Assembly: GCF_002091985.1 (NCBI RefSeq)
Contig: NZ_MKKX01000018.1
Coordinates: 412,456-476,455 of the forward strand
Length of the DNA stretch: 64,000 bases
Source: Rhodococcus sp. 1163
GTDB lineage: Bacteria; Actinomycetota; Actinomycetes; Mycobacteriales; Mycobacteriaceae
Direction of reading: 5' to 3'
Shown here: piece by piece, positions 1 through 10,094 of the stretch
Numbering within the stretch: the stretch's first letter is position 1
Layout: the number at the start of each line of letters is the position of its first letter
Notes under the pieces: generated by a model
The model's input: only the letters and a program-made list of their open reading frames with translations
What the model was told of the DNA's origin: nothing
Databases searched by the model: none
Made by a program: the position numbers and the translations under genes

Positions 1-204
1 GGATCCACGGAAGGCGTGCAGCTGCGCTTCGTCGGCCCAACGCTCGTACACGTTGATCCGTCGCTCGTCGAACAGGTCCGCAGCGATCGCGAAGTCCTCG
101 CATCCTTCGGACTCGCGCGCGAGCCGAACCACCTCGACACAACCCTGCAGATACCGATCTCTTTCGTTCGGATCGACAGTCAGATACCCAGCAACAATGA
201 TCAT
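1..204 (-). CDS. Antibiotic biosynthesis monooxygenase (ABM)-like domain protein, 3' end cut off
   Basis: Reading leftwards from the ATG at 204, 68 codons run without a stop to the window edge, so the C-terminus is missing. The visible protein begins MIIVAGYLTVDP and later has NVYERWADEAQLHAF. This is the layout of small ABM/YgiN-like ferredoxin-fold proteins: a first strand, a helix with Arg and Glu, and an ERW strand. Family members are quinol or heme-type monooxygenases or have no known substrate, so function is open. It lies 67 bp downstream of zwf on the same strand and may share its transcript. Confidence 0.7.
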   Translation of the reverse strand, partial: MIIVAGYLTVDPNERDRYLQGCVEVVRLARESEGCEDFAIAADLFDERRINVYERWADEAQLHAFRGS

Positions 205-271
205 GAGCCTCAGACCTCGACGGAGAGCAAAACTCATCGCCCCAACGAACCCGACACGGCCGAGGAATGCG

Positions 272-1681
272 TCAGTGCACCAACCATCCGCACGGCGCCG
301 CGAGATCGGCAGATCCCTCCGGACCCATCGACCCCTCCGCGTACGGCTTCACCTCGGGTGGATCGTTCAACAGCGGTGCCGCCACTTCCCAGACGTGTGC
401 AAGCCCGTCGGGGCGAGTGAACAACGAACGATCACCGTTGAGCACGTCGAGAATCAGGCGTGAGTACGGCGACAGTGGGTCGGCGTTGGGAACGGACGGC
501 AACGGCAGAGACAGATGCCCGACGGACAGATCGAAGTCCGGTCCCGGCTCCTTCACCGTCATCGCCATATCGATCGAACCGCTGCCGGACAAGTCGAAGG
601 ACAGCACCGCGCCGTCGTCCGGGAGATCGGTCAGCGGGCTGTTCTCCGGCTTCCGGAACACCAGAGACACACGCTGAGCACTGACTCCCAACATCTTTCC
701 GGTTCGAAGCAAGAACGGCACGCCGCGCCATCGATCGGTGTCGACCCACAGCTTGGCTGCGACGAACGTGTCCACGGTCGAATCGTCGGCGACACCCTCG
801 ACGTCGCGATAGCCGTCGTACTGGCCGAGTACGACCTCGGCCGTGTCGATCGGACGGAAGCATCCGATGACCGTTTCCCGCGCGGATTGCAGATCGTCGG
901 CAGCCAAGGACGCAGGCGGTTCCATCGCGATCTCGGCGGCGACCTGAAAGAGGTGAGTCACCAACATGTCGAGCACGGCCCCGGTGCTGTCGTAAAATTC
1001 GGCTCGGTCGTCGATGTTCAGGGTCTCGGGGACGTCGATCTGCACCTGGGCCACGTGTTCGGCATTCCAGATGCCGTCGATCATGCCGTTCGCGAACCGC
1101 AGGACGTGCAAATTCTGGGTCGCTTCCTTGCCGAGGAAATGGTCGATTCGGTAGACCTGCTTCTCGTCGAGAACCTCGTGCACCACCTTGTCGAGCTCTT
1201 CGAAAGCCTGCTGCGACGTGCCGAACGGCTTCTCGTAGACCACCCGTGCACCATCGGCGAGGTCGTGCGCGCCGAGGGCCTTGGTGTAGTCCTGAAACGT
1301 GCTCGGCGGCAATGCAATGTAGTGCACCAACTGCGCGTTCTCGCCCACCTCGTCCTTGGCCGACGCCACCGCCTCCGGTAGCGCACCCGGGTCTTCGACG
1401 GTGAATCCGTTGCCTGCGAATCGGATCCGTTTCGCGAACTCGTCCCAGTCCTTGCTGCCGAGTTCGGAGCCGAATTCCTTCAACGCTCCGTGGACGTGGT
1501 CGCGGAACTCGTCGTCGGCGGTGTCGTGACGACCGTTGCCGATGAGCAGCCACTTCTCGGGCAGCAGTCCCTCGACATGGAGTTGGTAGAACGAGGGCAG
1601 GACCATGCGCTTCGCGAGGTCACCGGTCGCACCGAACAGGACGAATATCGTAGGTTGCAAAGTCGCCATGGATTCCATCAT
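272..1681 (-). CDS. zwf: Glucose-6-phosphate 1-dehydrogenase
   Basis: Oxidises glucose 6-phosphate to 6-phosphogluconolactone with NADP+, the entry step of the cytosolic oxidative pentose phosphate pathway. The N-terminal Rossmann motif GATGDLAKR (about residues 17-25), EKPFG and the substrate-binding signature RIDHFLGKE (about 178) are intact, and 469 residues is normal for the family. The start is either the ATG at 1681 or the one at 1669 (MATLQPT); neither has a clear ribosome site. The usual actinobacterial partners tkt, tal, opcA and pgl are not next to it, so it may be a second, stand-alone zwf. It starts 20 bp from a divergent conserved gene. Confidence 0.95.
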   Translation of the reverse strand: MMESMATLQPTIFVLFGATGDLAKRMVLPSFYQLHVEGLLPEKWLLIGNGRHDTADDEFRDHVHGALKEFGSELGSKDWDEFAKRIRFAGNGFTVEDPGALPEAVASAKDEVGENAQLVHYIALPPSTFQDYTKALGAHDLADGARVVYEKPFGTSQQAFEELDKVVHEVLDEKQVYRIDHFLGKEATQNLHVLRFANGMIDGIWNAEHVAQVQIDVPETLNIDDRAEFYDSTGAVLDMLVTHLFQVAAEIAMEPPASLAADDLQSARETVIGCFRPIDTAEVVLGQYDGYRDVEGVADDSTVDTFVAAKLWVDTDRWRGVPFLLRTGKMLGVSAQRVSLVFRKPENSPLTDLPDDGAVLSFDLSGSGSIDMAMTVKEPGPDFDLSVGHLSLPLPSVPNADPLSPYSRLILDVLNGDRSLFTRPDGLAHVWEVAAPLLNDPPEVKPYAEGSMGPEGSADLAAPCGWLVH

Positions 1682-1701
1682 GCCCGCACCGATCGTGCGG
1701 T

Positions 1702-2322
1702 GTGGTTAAAGTCGATCTGGTGACACGATCGAAATTCCACGGCGAGATCTACGGGATGGGCACATCCTCGGGCACACGCATCGTCGTCGGCAACTGGACG
1801 CGGTCTCCGCTCGGCACCTTCACCGACGTCATGGTCGAGTTCGAGAACGGCCACCGCCTACTCTTGGCCCCTGATGACGAGGTGCGTGAATTCGTCTCGG
1901 CCACATACACATTCGACGAGACGATTCTCACGCCGGTGTCGTTCGAGCGCCTGCCGGACGGATCGAGGGAAGTGCAGGCAGGTCGACTGGACCTGCGAAT
2001 CCAGACCGGCCGAATCACACCGCTCGGCGTGCTGCTGAAGCTCGTCCCCACGGCCATCTCGACCGCCCCGTGGTTCTGCACTCTGACCGACCCCATCGCC
2101 CGAGTGGCGCTCCGCGGCGTGAGGACCCGCGGCAGCGCCGGCGGTGGGCGCCGCGAGTACTACGGGGCTCACACCCAATACCGCGTCACCGCAGTCGAGG
2201 CGTCGTGGGACGGAAAGAATCTCGGCTCACTGACCCGCGTCACGCCACCGGTCCGATTCGGATTCGGTTCCACACCCCAGGCCCCGAGCGTCACCTACAT
2301 CACCACCACCATCGACGACTGA
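1702..2322 (+). CDS. Conserved actinobacterial protein of unknown function
   Basis: A 206-residue soluble protein with no signal peptide or membrane segment. It opens with a GTG (a second GTG lies at 1720), diverges from zwf, and ends 4 bp before the convergent nicotinamidase gene. The sequence is strand-rich, with regularly spaced hydrophobic patches such as VMVEFENGHRLLLAP and a C-terminal PSVTYITTTIDD, which suggests a beta-barrel fold. I recognise no catalytic motif. Codon use is that of its neighbours, and I recall similar proteins of about this size in mycobacteria and rhodococci. Function unknown. Confidence 0.75.
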   Translation: MVKVDLVTRSKFHGEIYGMGTSSGTRIVVGNWTRSPLGTFTDVMVEFENGHRLLLAPDDEVREFVSATYTFDETILTPVSFERLPDGSREVQAGRLDLRIQTGRITPLGVLLKLVPTAISTAPWFCTLTDPIARVALRGVRTRGSAGGGRREYYGAHTQYRVTAVEASWDGKNLGSLTRVTPPVRFGFGSTPQAPSVTYITTTIDD

Positions 2323-2326
2323 CTCG

Positions 2327-2899
2327 TCAGACCAGCACTGCACCCGCGGCGACGAGCTCGGTCAGTGCCTTCTCCGAAGACTCGGGAGCAACACCGGCGA
2401 TCAGATCGGTGAGAATACGTACCTTCAGCCCGAGAGCGATCGCGTCGAGAGCCGAAGCTCGCACGCAGTAGTCGGTAGCCAGTCCGACGACGTCGAGATC
2501 GGTCACCTCGTTGCCTCGCAGCACCTCCGGCAACGTGACGCCCTCGTCGGTGATGCCTTCGAAAGCCGAGTACGACGGCCTCCCCTGACCCTTGTAGACG
2601 TGCACGTCCACCGATCCGATGACGAACTCGCCGTGGTACTCCGACCCGACCGTGTCCGCGACGCAGTGCATGGGCCACGTGTCGACGAAGTTGGGCACCT
2701 CATCGGTCGCGAAGTGGCCACCGTTGTCGCCGAGAGCGTCGTGCCAGTCACGCGAGGCCACGATGACGTCGTACTCGTCGCCCTTCTTCGCCAGCAACTC
2801 ACTGACCTTGCGTGCTACTTCGCCGCCGCCCTCGATGCCGAGGGCGCCGCCCTCGGTGAAATCGTTCTGTACATCCACTACCAACAAAGCACGAGTCAT
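2327..2899 (-). CDS. pncA: Nicotinamidase (isochorismatase superfamily)
   Basis: Hydrolyses nicotinamide to nicotinate and ammonia in NAD salvage; mycobacterial PncA also activates pyrazinamide. The catalytic triad is visible: Asp in VVDVQNDF at the N-terminus, Lys in VYKGQGRPSYS, and the nucleophile Cys in ATDYCVRASA. The metal-site region RDWHDALGDNGGHF and the conserved WPMHCV follow the PncA pattern. At 190 residues it has the size of mycobacterial PncA (186). It starts at the ATG at 2899, divergent from the MOSC gene 26 bp away. Confidence 0.93.
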   Translation of the reverse strand: MTRALLVVDVQNDFTEGGALGIEGGGEVARKVSELLAKKGDEYDVIVASRDWHDALGDNGGHFATDEVPNFVDTWPMHCVADTVGSEYHGEFVIGSVDVHVYKGQGRPSYSAFEGITDEGVTLPEVLRGNEVTDLDVVGLATDYCVRASALDAIALGLKVRILTDLIAGVAPESSEKALTELVAAGAVLV

Positions 2900-2925
2900 G
2901 GTGACCAGTATCCTCTGAACGTGAG

Positions 2926-3717
2926 ATGGGCATGAACGCGACAGTGACCGAATTGATGTGCTACCCGGTGAAGGGATGCGCGGGCCTGTCGCTCAGCACC
3001 GCGTCGATGACGTTCCGGGGGCTCGAACACGATCGCGAGTTCATGATCGTCGGTGCAGACGGATCGTTCCGCAGTCAACGCAGCGATCCTGTCCTCGCCG
3101 TCGTCCATCCCTCGATCGTCGACGACGTCCTTACCCTGTCGCACGCCGATTTCGGATCGATCACCGTCGAGGTGAATCGGCATTCCCGGCTACGAGATGT
3201 CACGATGTTCGACGAACCGTTTCAGGGCATCGACCAGGGCGACGACGTTGCACGTTGGCTCGGTGAAATCCTCGGCGAGGAGTGCCGACTGGTCAGGATC
3301 ACCTCGACTGCCCCTAGCTTCGCGGACAGCACGGCAGTCCACATCCTGTCCGATGCGTCGATGCGCGGCCTGAACGCTCGGCTCGACGCACCGATTCCGT
3401 TCGATCGGTTCCGGCCCAACATCGTCGTCACCGGCTGGGCGGATGCGCACCGGGAGGACCTGGTACGCCGCGCTTCCGTCGGCGCCTGCGAACTCGCGTT
3501 CGACAAGATTGCCATCCGGTGCGCCGTCACGACCGTCGAGCAGACAACCGGCATTCGCACCGGCCCCGAACCACTGCGTACCCTCGCCGCCTACCGCCGC
3601 GGCCCCACCAAAGGCGTCGTCTTCGGTGCGAAGTTCTCGGTGAAGACCGTCGGCCGGGTGTCGGTCGGGGACGAGTTCACCGTTCTCGAGGAGGAATCTT
3701 CGGGTCTCGATCGCTAG
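2926..3717 (+). CDS. MOSC-domain protein of the YcbX/mARC type
   Basis: An N-terminal MOSC beta-barrel (LMCYPVKGCAGLSL, LEHDREFMIV) is followed by a MOSC domain containing RCAVTTVEQTTGIR, the signature of YcbX and mARC N-hydroxylated-compound reductases. These use molybdenum cofactor in the cytosol. The protein stops at 263 residues, so the C-terminal 2Fe-2S ferredoxin domain of YcbX is absent. Where mARC has its molybdenum-ligand cysteine, this sequence seems to read AYRRGPTKG, with glycine, so the cofactor link is uncertain. The 3' end overlaps the convergent cytochrome b gene by 41 bp. Start is the ATG at 2926 or at 2932. Confidence 0.85.
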   Translation: MGMNATVTELMCYPVKGCAGLSLSTASMTFRGLEHDREFMIVGADGSFRSQRSDPVLAVVHPSIVDDVLTLSHADFGSITVEVNRHSRLRDVTMFDEPFQGIDQGDDVARWLGEILGEECRLVRITSTAPSFADSTAVHILSDASMRGLNARLDAPIPFDRFRPNIVVTGWADAHREDLVRRASVGACELAFDKIAIRCAVTTVEQTTGIRTGPEPLRTLAAYRRGPTKGVVFGAKFSVKTVGRVSVGDEFTVLEEESSGLDR

Positions 3718-4336
3718 TCACGGGCCGCTCTGCTGCCTTGACTTCGCGAGCCCATTCCGGATGCTCGTTCTCGGCCCACGCGCGCAGAACCGACCCGCCG
3801 CGCATACCGCGCATCGCTTCGGAATCCTTGAACGCGTAGAAGATGTGGCCTACGACGAGAAGCCCGAAGGCGAGAGCGAACCAGTCGTGTACGAACGTCG
3901 CTCCTGTCCGCCAGTTCAGCGGACTCCACTCCGGAAAGAACATCACCGTCCCCGTGAGCAGCAGTACCGCGATCGATCCACCACTCAACCCGCCGTTGAG
4001 CTTCTGGCCGGCATTGAACTTTCCGACGCCCACTGCCCGGAGCCGACGAGCCTTGGACTGCAACCACTTCCAGTCATCGTCGACGAACCGGTTGAGGCGC
4101 TGCAGATCCAGCCGATAGGCCCGCGAGAGAAGACCGAGAATCAGCGGTATCGGGATACCGAAACCTGAATAGACGTGCACCACTTCGACCAAGTGCCGAT
4201 TGCCGACGAGGACTGCCAACGAACCGTTGTACAGAATCGCCGCCGTCGCAATGCATACGAGGGTCAGCACGCCGACGGACCAGTGCACCCAACGTTCGAT
4301 TCGGTGGAAGCGCAGCAGTTCAGCTCGTGGCGTCAT
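3677..4336 (-). CDS. Cytochrome b561-like membrane subunit of a molybdoenzyme
   Basis: A 219-residue di-heme b-type membrane protein with about four helices. Candidate heme histidines are in HRIERWVHWSVG (helix 1), VEVVHVYSGFGIP (helix 2) and HDWFALAFGLLVVGHIFYA (helix 4), resembling formate dehydrogenase gamma and prokaryotic b561 proteins. The start MTPRAELLRFH (ATG at 4336) was chosen because it lies where the domain begins and overlaps the upstream molybdoenzyme stop by only 17 bp. It most likely passes quinol-pool electrons to, or takes them from, the exported molybdoenzyme encoded just upstream, as YedZ/MsrQ does for YedY/MsrP. Confidence 0.88.
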   Translation of the reverse strand: MTPRAELLRFHRIERWVHWSVGVLTLVCIATAAILYNGSLAVLVGNRHLVEVVHVYSGFGIPIPLILGLLSRAYRLDLQRLNRFVDDDWKWLQSKARRLRAVGVGKFNAGQKLNGGLSGGSIAVLLLTGTVMFFPEWSPLNWRTGATFVHDWFALAFGLLVVGHIFYAFKDSEAMRGMRGGSVLRAWAENEHPEWAREVKAAERPVTSDRDPKIPPRER

Positions 4337-5060
4337 CGTCACGTCCGTTCGACGCGCCGACCCAGCCGTCGATCGAGTATCCCCGCGGCTCCCAGTAACC
4401 GGGCACCACATCCGAAGTCAACTCGATTCCGCCGAGCCATTTCAGACTCTTGTAGCCGTACATCGGTGCAACGTAGAGCCGAACTGGACCGCCATGATCA
4501 TGAGTGACCGGGCCGCCGAGCATGGTGAGGGCGAGAATGACGTCGTCGCGACGTGCTTGCTCCAGCGTCAAGCTCTCGGTGTAAGTGCCGTCGAACGAGG
4601 TGAATCGGACTGCCGTCGCATCGGCCGTCGGCGAGGCTGCATCGAGGATCTCCGACAGGCGCACGCCGCTCCACGGAACCTGTGGAACACGCCATCCGGT
4701 CACGCATTGGAAGTCTCGCACCAGAGACGTCTGGGGCATTGCCCGCAAATCCTGTAGTCCGAGAGTGCGTGGTGTTGCTACCAAACCACCGACAGTCAAT
4801 TGGTAGCTGCTCTCGTCCTTGCGCGGTGCACCCGTGGTCACCGAATAGAATCGAAAGTTGTTGCCCAGCGGGATCAGGCCGACCAGTCCGGTGGGATCGT
4901 GGTTACCGATCGGGCCCATCACGGTTGCGAGCCCATTTTGAATGGCGCCACCGCCCAGAATTCCTGCCGCGCCGGCGACGACCAGTCCGAGGAAGAGGCG
5001 TCGACCTACCGGTGCACCGGGAATATCGGGATCGTTGCGACGCATCACTCCACTGTCCAC
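4320..5060 (-). CDS. Tat-exported sulfite oxidase/MsrP-like molybdopterin oxidoreductase
   Basis: The N-terminus has a twin-arginine signal (VGRRLFLGLVVAGAAG, RR at residues 20-21), so the folded, cofactor-loaded enzyme should be exported. The body is the oxidoreductase molybdopterin-binding domain; Cys119 in DFQCVTGW is the expected molybdenum ligand, and HDHGGPVRL and GYKSLKWLGGIEL are typical of the family. At 246 residues it lacks the dimerisation domain of animal sulfite oxidases. The cytochrome b gene overlaps its 3' end, forming an enzyme-membrane anchor pair. The substrate (methionine sulfoxide, sulfite or another) cannot be read from sequence. The start may instead be the ATG at 5045. 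Confidence 0.88.
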   Translation of the reverse strand: MDSGVMRRNDPDIPGAPVGRRLFLGLVVAGAAGILGGGAIQNGLATVMGPIGNHDPTGLVGLIPLGNNFRFYSVTTGAPRKDESSYQLTVGGLVATPRTLGLQDLRAMPQTSLVRDFQCVTGWRVPQVPWSGVRLSEILDAASPTADATAVRFTSFDGTYTESLTLEQARRDDVILALTMLGGPVTHDHGGPVRLYVAPMYGYKSLKWLGGIELTSDVVPGYWEPRGYSIDGWVGASNGRDDDATS

Positions 5061-5063
5061 GAA

Positions 5064-5930
5064 TTACCGATCGCGTGTCGCTATCTGCACGGCAAGCAGA
5101 ATTCGCGCCTGACCAGCTCGCAATGTTGAGAACAGTGCGCCCGCGTCGACGAGGTCTGCACCGCCACCTCCGCCGCCGTAGCTGGGTTCGACAGAGCCGA
5201 GCGGAACCCGCGTCGTAACCACGACGGGGATCCCTGCGGCCGTGGCGCGCTGCACCGCCGCCACGACCATGCTGTTCGTGTTCCCCGAACCGAGAGCCTG
5301 CAGCACGAGCCCCTGACTTCCGGCGCTGAGATAAGCGTCGATGGCGACCGCATCCACACCTGGGTACAGCGCAACGATGTCGACTCTGGTGTCCGAAATT
5401 TTCTGCCGGTCGAAGACGGTGCGTTCCTGCGCCGATCCGAAAAATGCGTCCAGGTCCGATGTATGCCATTTCATCAACCCCCGCGCAGACAGAGTTCTGC
5501 CTCCGAAGGAAACGAGGACTCCCTTTCCCCGGTTACTCGGATTCCGCACAGCTTCGATCGCTGCTGTGACGTTGTCGGGCCCATCGGGCTCGCTGTGATC
5601 CGACGTCCGCTGCGCACCGGTGAACACCACCGGCCTCGGATCATCGTGGAACAGGTCGACGAGAAGTGCCGTCTCCTCCATCGTGTCCGTACCGTGCAGA
5701 ACCACGGCACCGACGCAGTCCGGATCGGTCAGCGCGTTCCCGACAGCGTCGGCAACGGCATCCATGTCGGCGAAATCGAACGCTGAACTGTCCTTGGACA
5801 TGACCTCACGAACCTCGACATCAGCGGCCAACGAGAACCCGAGCGGATCACTGCCCGGACGGCTGATGCCGTTCTCGTCACGGCTACTGGCAATGGTTCC
5901 GCCAGTGGTCAGCAGGGCGATGCGAGACAC
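5064..5930 (-). CDS. ansA: L-asparaginase
   Basis: Hydrolyses L-asparagine to aspartate and ammonia. Both catalytic threonine motifs are present: TTGGTIAS near the N-terminus and HGTDTMEETA about 80 residues in; FTGAQR and the C-terminal region also fit. There is no signal peptide, so it should be cytoplasmic, and 288 residues puts it in the short bacterial group. It starts with GTG and GAGAGGT lies upstream. It ends 3 bp before the molybdoenzyme start, so three genes (ansA, molybdoenzyme, cytochrome b) appear to form one transcript although no functional link is obvious. Confidence 0.92.
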   Translation of the reverse strand: MSRIALLTTGGTIASSRDENGISRPGSDPLGFSLAADVEVREVMSKDSSAFDFADMDAVADAVGNALTDPDCVGAVVLHGTDTMEETALLVDLFHDDPRPVVFTGAQRTSDHSEPDGPDNVTAAIEAVRNPSNRGKGVLVSFGGRTLSARGLMKWHTSDLDAFFGSAQERTVFDRQKISDTRVDIVALYPGVDAVAIDAYLSAGSQGLVLQALGSGNTNSMVVAAVQRATAAGIPVVVTTRVPLGSVEPSYGGGGGGADLVDAGALFSTLRAGQARILLAVQIATRDR

Positions 5931-5985
5931 AGAAGTGATACCTCTCGTTCGGGTGAGGGCGTGCGAATCTTGGGTCGATTCCGGG

Positions 5986-6942
5986 TTATTCCTCCGGCTC
6001 CTTCAATCCCTCCCGCTCGTCACTTTCGGCCCATTCCAAGAGTGGATCAATGGAGAACACGGCGTCGTCGATGCCCTCGTGCAGGTCGCCCAGTTCGGCG
6101 AACCTCGCCGGGACGGTGAACATCGTGAATGCCTGTGGATCGACATCGCCCAACTCGCCCCAGGAAATCGGCGTCGAGACAGTTGCTTCCGGGTTTCCAC
6201 GTACCGAGTAGGCGCTCGCGATCGTGTGGTCGCGGGCATTCTGGTTGTAATCGACAAACAGTTTCTTCGGGTCACGGTCCTTGCGCCACCAGGTGGTCGT
6301 CACGTCTTCGGGTGCCCGGCGCTCGACTTCCCGCGCGAAAGCCAGTGCGGCCCTTCGCACATCCTTGAAACCCCAGTCCGGCTGAATCCGCACGTAGACG
6401 TGAAGGCCATGTCCGCCAGAGGTTTTCGGCCAGCCGACGGCTCCGAGGTCCTCCAACACTTCCTGCACGACACCTGCGACGCGACGAACTCGGTCAAACG
6501 GACAGTCCGGCATCGGATCGAGGTCGATACGCCATTCATCGGGCTTCTCGACGTCGGCCCGACGGCTGTTCCACGGATGAAACTCGACCGTCGACATCTG
6601 CACAGCCCACGCCACATGCGCCAACTCGGTCACGCACAGCTCGTCGGCGGTGCGGTTGTAGCGCGGAAATTTCACGCGCACGGTCTCGAGCCACGGCGGC
6701 GCACCGTGGGGCACTCGCTTCTGGTGGACCTTCTCCCCTGCGAGGCCACTCGGAAAGCGGTGCATCATGCAGGGACGTTCACGTAGAGCGCGGACGATTC
6801 CATCTCCGACGCTCAGGTAATAGTTCACCAAGTCGAGCTTGGTCGCCCCACTCTCGGGGAAGTACACGCGATCGGGGTTGGAGATGCGCACCGTACGTTC
6901 GCCCACCTCGAGTTCGATCGACGGTGATGCTGCGCGGGCCAT
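5986..6942 (-). CDS. Stand-alone LigD-type polymerase/primase domain protein
   Basis: Matches the LigD polymerase (archaeo-eukaryotic primase-polymerase) domain used in bacterial non-homologous end joining and gap filling: the opening strands RTVRISNPDRVYFPESG, the catalytic acidic pair in RIDLDPMPD, the SGGHGLHVYVRI motif and KLFVDYNQNARDHTIASAYS. No ligase or phosphoesterase domain is attached, and no Ku gene is in the window, so this is a PolD-type single-domain protein. The start MARAASPSIEL (ATG at 6942) was preferred because longer reading runs through the groEL terminator hairpin. It lies 55 bp upstream of ansA. Confidence 0.93.
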   Translation of the reverse strand: MARAASPSIELEVGERTVRISNPDRVYFPESGATKLDLVNYYLSVGDGIVRALRERPCMMHRFPSGLAGEKVHQKRVPHGAPPWLETVRVKFPRYNRTADELCVTELAHVAWAVQMSTVEFHPWNSRRADVEKPDEWRIDLDPMPDCPFDRVRRVAGVVQEVLEDLGAVGWPKTSGGHGLHVYVRIQPDWGFKDVRRAALAFAREVERRAPEDVTTTWWRKDRDPKKLFVDYNQNARDHTIASAYSVRGNPEATVSTPISWGELGDVDPQAFTMFTVPARFAELGDLHEGIDDAVFSIDPLLEWAESDEREGLKEPEE

Positions 6943-6997
6943 GCTCGAAAGCCTAGGTGCAGCTCCACCGCATCGCTGCACTTTCTCTGCGCACACG

Positions 6998-7032
6998 AAA
7001 AAGCCCGACTCCACGAGGGAGTCGGGCTTTTT
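6998..7032 (-). terminator. Rho-independent terminator of groEL
   Basis: A perfect 15-bp stem, AAAAAGCCCGACTCC pairing with GGAGTCGGGCTTTTT, around the loop ACGAG. Read on the minus strand it lies 26 bases past the groEL stop and ends in five T's. Being symmetrical it could also stop plus-strand transcription. It insulates the chaperonin gene from the polymerase gene downstream. Confidence 0.92.
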
Positions 7033-7057
7033 CAGCGGTAAAGCTGGGGGAACGGAC

Positions 7058-8824
<1,767 letters not shown>

Positions 8825-8825
8825 C

Positions 8826-8850
8826 TAGCACTCGACCATGGCGAGTGCAA
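8826..8850 (-). promoter_or_regulatory. CIRCE operator 2 upstream of groEL
   Basis: TAGCACTC, nine bases (GACCATGGC), GAGTGCAA: a second near-perfect CIRCE element 10 bp from the first. The doubled operator matches what is known of groEL2 promoters in mycobacteria. HrcA itself is not encoded in this window. Confidence 0.88.
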
Positions 8851-9045
8851 GGTCGACGGGCACTACATGGTCGATTTGCTGGCCCGACTTGCTCAGCGTT
8901 CGCTCAGGGCGCACCCGCCCAAGGTCGACGGCGGACAGAAACTCATGCTCACAACTCTCCCCCGGACCGCCGCCGTCGACCCTATTCTTGTTCTCGACAA
9001 CGGACGCCCGGTGAGAACTCGGGCGACACAATAGATTGGGCACCG

Positions 9046-9393
9046 ATGTTCATCGCAACAGTCGCAGTATCGATTTTCCTCGCTGTATCGCTGACCTTCT
9101 CGGCGGTCGGAAAGTTGACCAAGAACCCCAAGGTCATCCCCATCATGGAACAGGTCGGTGTGCCTGCCGACAAGATCCCCTGGCTTGCCTACATCGAAAT
9201 TCTCGGCGCGATCGGACTGATCCTCGGACTGTTCGTCTGGCCCATCGGGGTCGCCGCCGCAGTCGGAGTGATCCTGTACTTCGTGGGCGCGGTCATCGCT
9301 CACCTCCGAGTGAAGGACAGCGGTTTCGGTCCCGCTGCATTCCTCGGCGCTGTCGCCATTGCCGCGCTGGTTCTGCGCCTGCTGTCCGCGTGA
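9046..9393 (+). CDS. DoxX-like integral membrane protein
   Basis: A 115-residue protein with four predicted helices, opening MFIATVAVSIFLAVSLTFS and containing the family's KLTKNP and YIEILGAIGLILGLF segments. DoxX-like proteins are small membrane proteins, some tied to redox stress, with no defined reaction. The ATG at 9046 was chosen because it begins the first helix directly; longer reading upstream is polar and lacks a family match. The gene is divergent from groEL and converges with the GPP34 gene, whose stop is 23 bp away. Confidence 0.85.
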   Translation: MFIATVAVSIFLAVSLTFSAVGKLTKNPKVIPIMEQVGVPADKIPWLAYIEILGAIGLILGLFVWPIGVAAAVGVILYFVGAVIAHLRVKDSGFGPAAFLGAVAIAALVLRLLSA

Positions 9394-9416
9394 GCAGTCG
9401 GTTGCCGGCAGGTCCG

Positions 9417-10094
9417 TTACGAACCGGACGAAACGATGATGGGGACCATGACGGCAGCCATGACCGCGACATTGACATCCTCCACTGCTTTTCGGACCGC
9501 TGAACTGGCCCAATCGCCCTCGGCAATCTCTTTGGCGCGCTTCTTTGCAGCCTTCTTGTCCACTCCCGCTGGCAATATCTTGGGGATGGCATCGATGGCC
9601 GACACCAGCGAAATCAACACCGAAATCTCAGGGGCCGGTGTCGTGCCGTCGACGATCGCGCTACCGACCCCCTGACGCGCCCAATTCTTGCGAGTCACCT
9701 CGCGCGCCGGCCAGGACACCGTAGGGAAGAGCCCGAGCACCTTGTCGTGACGTTCGAGAACCAAACCCTGCTGGGCGAGTCTGGAACCCACTTCCTTGTT
9801 CAAATTCCTCTGAAGTTTCTCGATCACACGCTGCGGCTTCAGCCGACCGTTTCGAGCGCCGATCAAGGCATGCGCACGGGCGAGGAGGGGATCAGAGGGC
9901 GCAGGCCCCGTCACCACGAGCCGTCCCGCCTTGAAGGACTCATTCTTCTCCGTGATGCGAACGCAACCCTCGACAGCCAATTCCAGAACGACCGCACCGG
10001 CCAGCACGCGGGGAAATTTGGTGCTGTCGACAATCGGCTTACCGGTGACATCGTCTACCAGCAGCAGGAACAGGTCCTCGGCGATCAACGTCAT
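9417..10094 (-). CDS. GPP34 (GOLPH3/Vps74-like) family protein
   Basis: A 225-residue protein with the GPP34 pattern: MTLIAEDLFLLLVDDVTGKP at the start, then an alanine/valine-rich helix (AGAVVLELAVEGCVRI), the basic linker RLKPQRVIEKLQRNL, and a hydrophobic C-terminal helix (VNVAVMAAVMVPIIV). Eukaryotic relatives bind phosphatidylinositol 4-phosphate on Golgi membranes. Actinobacterial members are common, often in several copies, and their role is not settled. No neighbour suggests a pathway. Confidence 0.88.
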   Translation of the reverse strand: MTLIAEDLFLLLVDDVTGKPIVDSTKFPRVLAGAVVLELAVEGCVRITEKNESFKAGRLVVTGPAPSDPLLARAHALIGARNGRLKPQRVIEKLQRNLNKEVGSRLAQQGLVLERHDKVLGLFPTVSWPAREVTRKNWARQGVGSAIVDGTTPAPEISVLISLVSAIDAIPKILPAGVDKKAAKKRAKEIAEGDWASSAVRKAVEDVNVAVMAAVMVPIIVSSGS

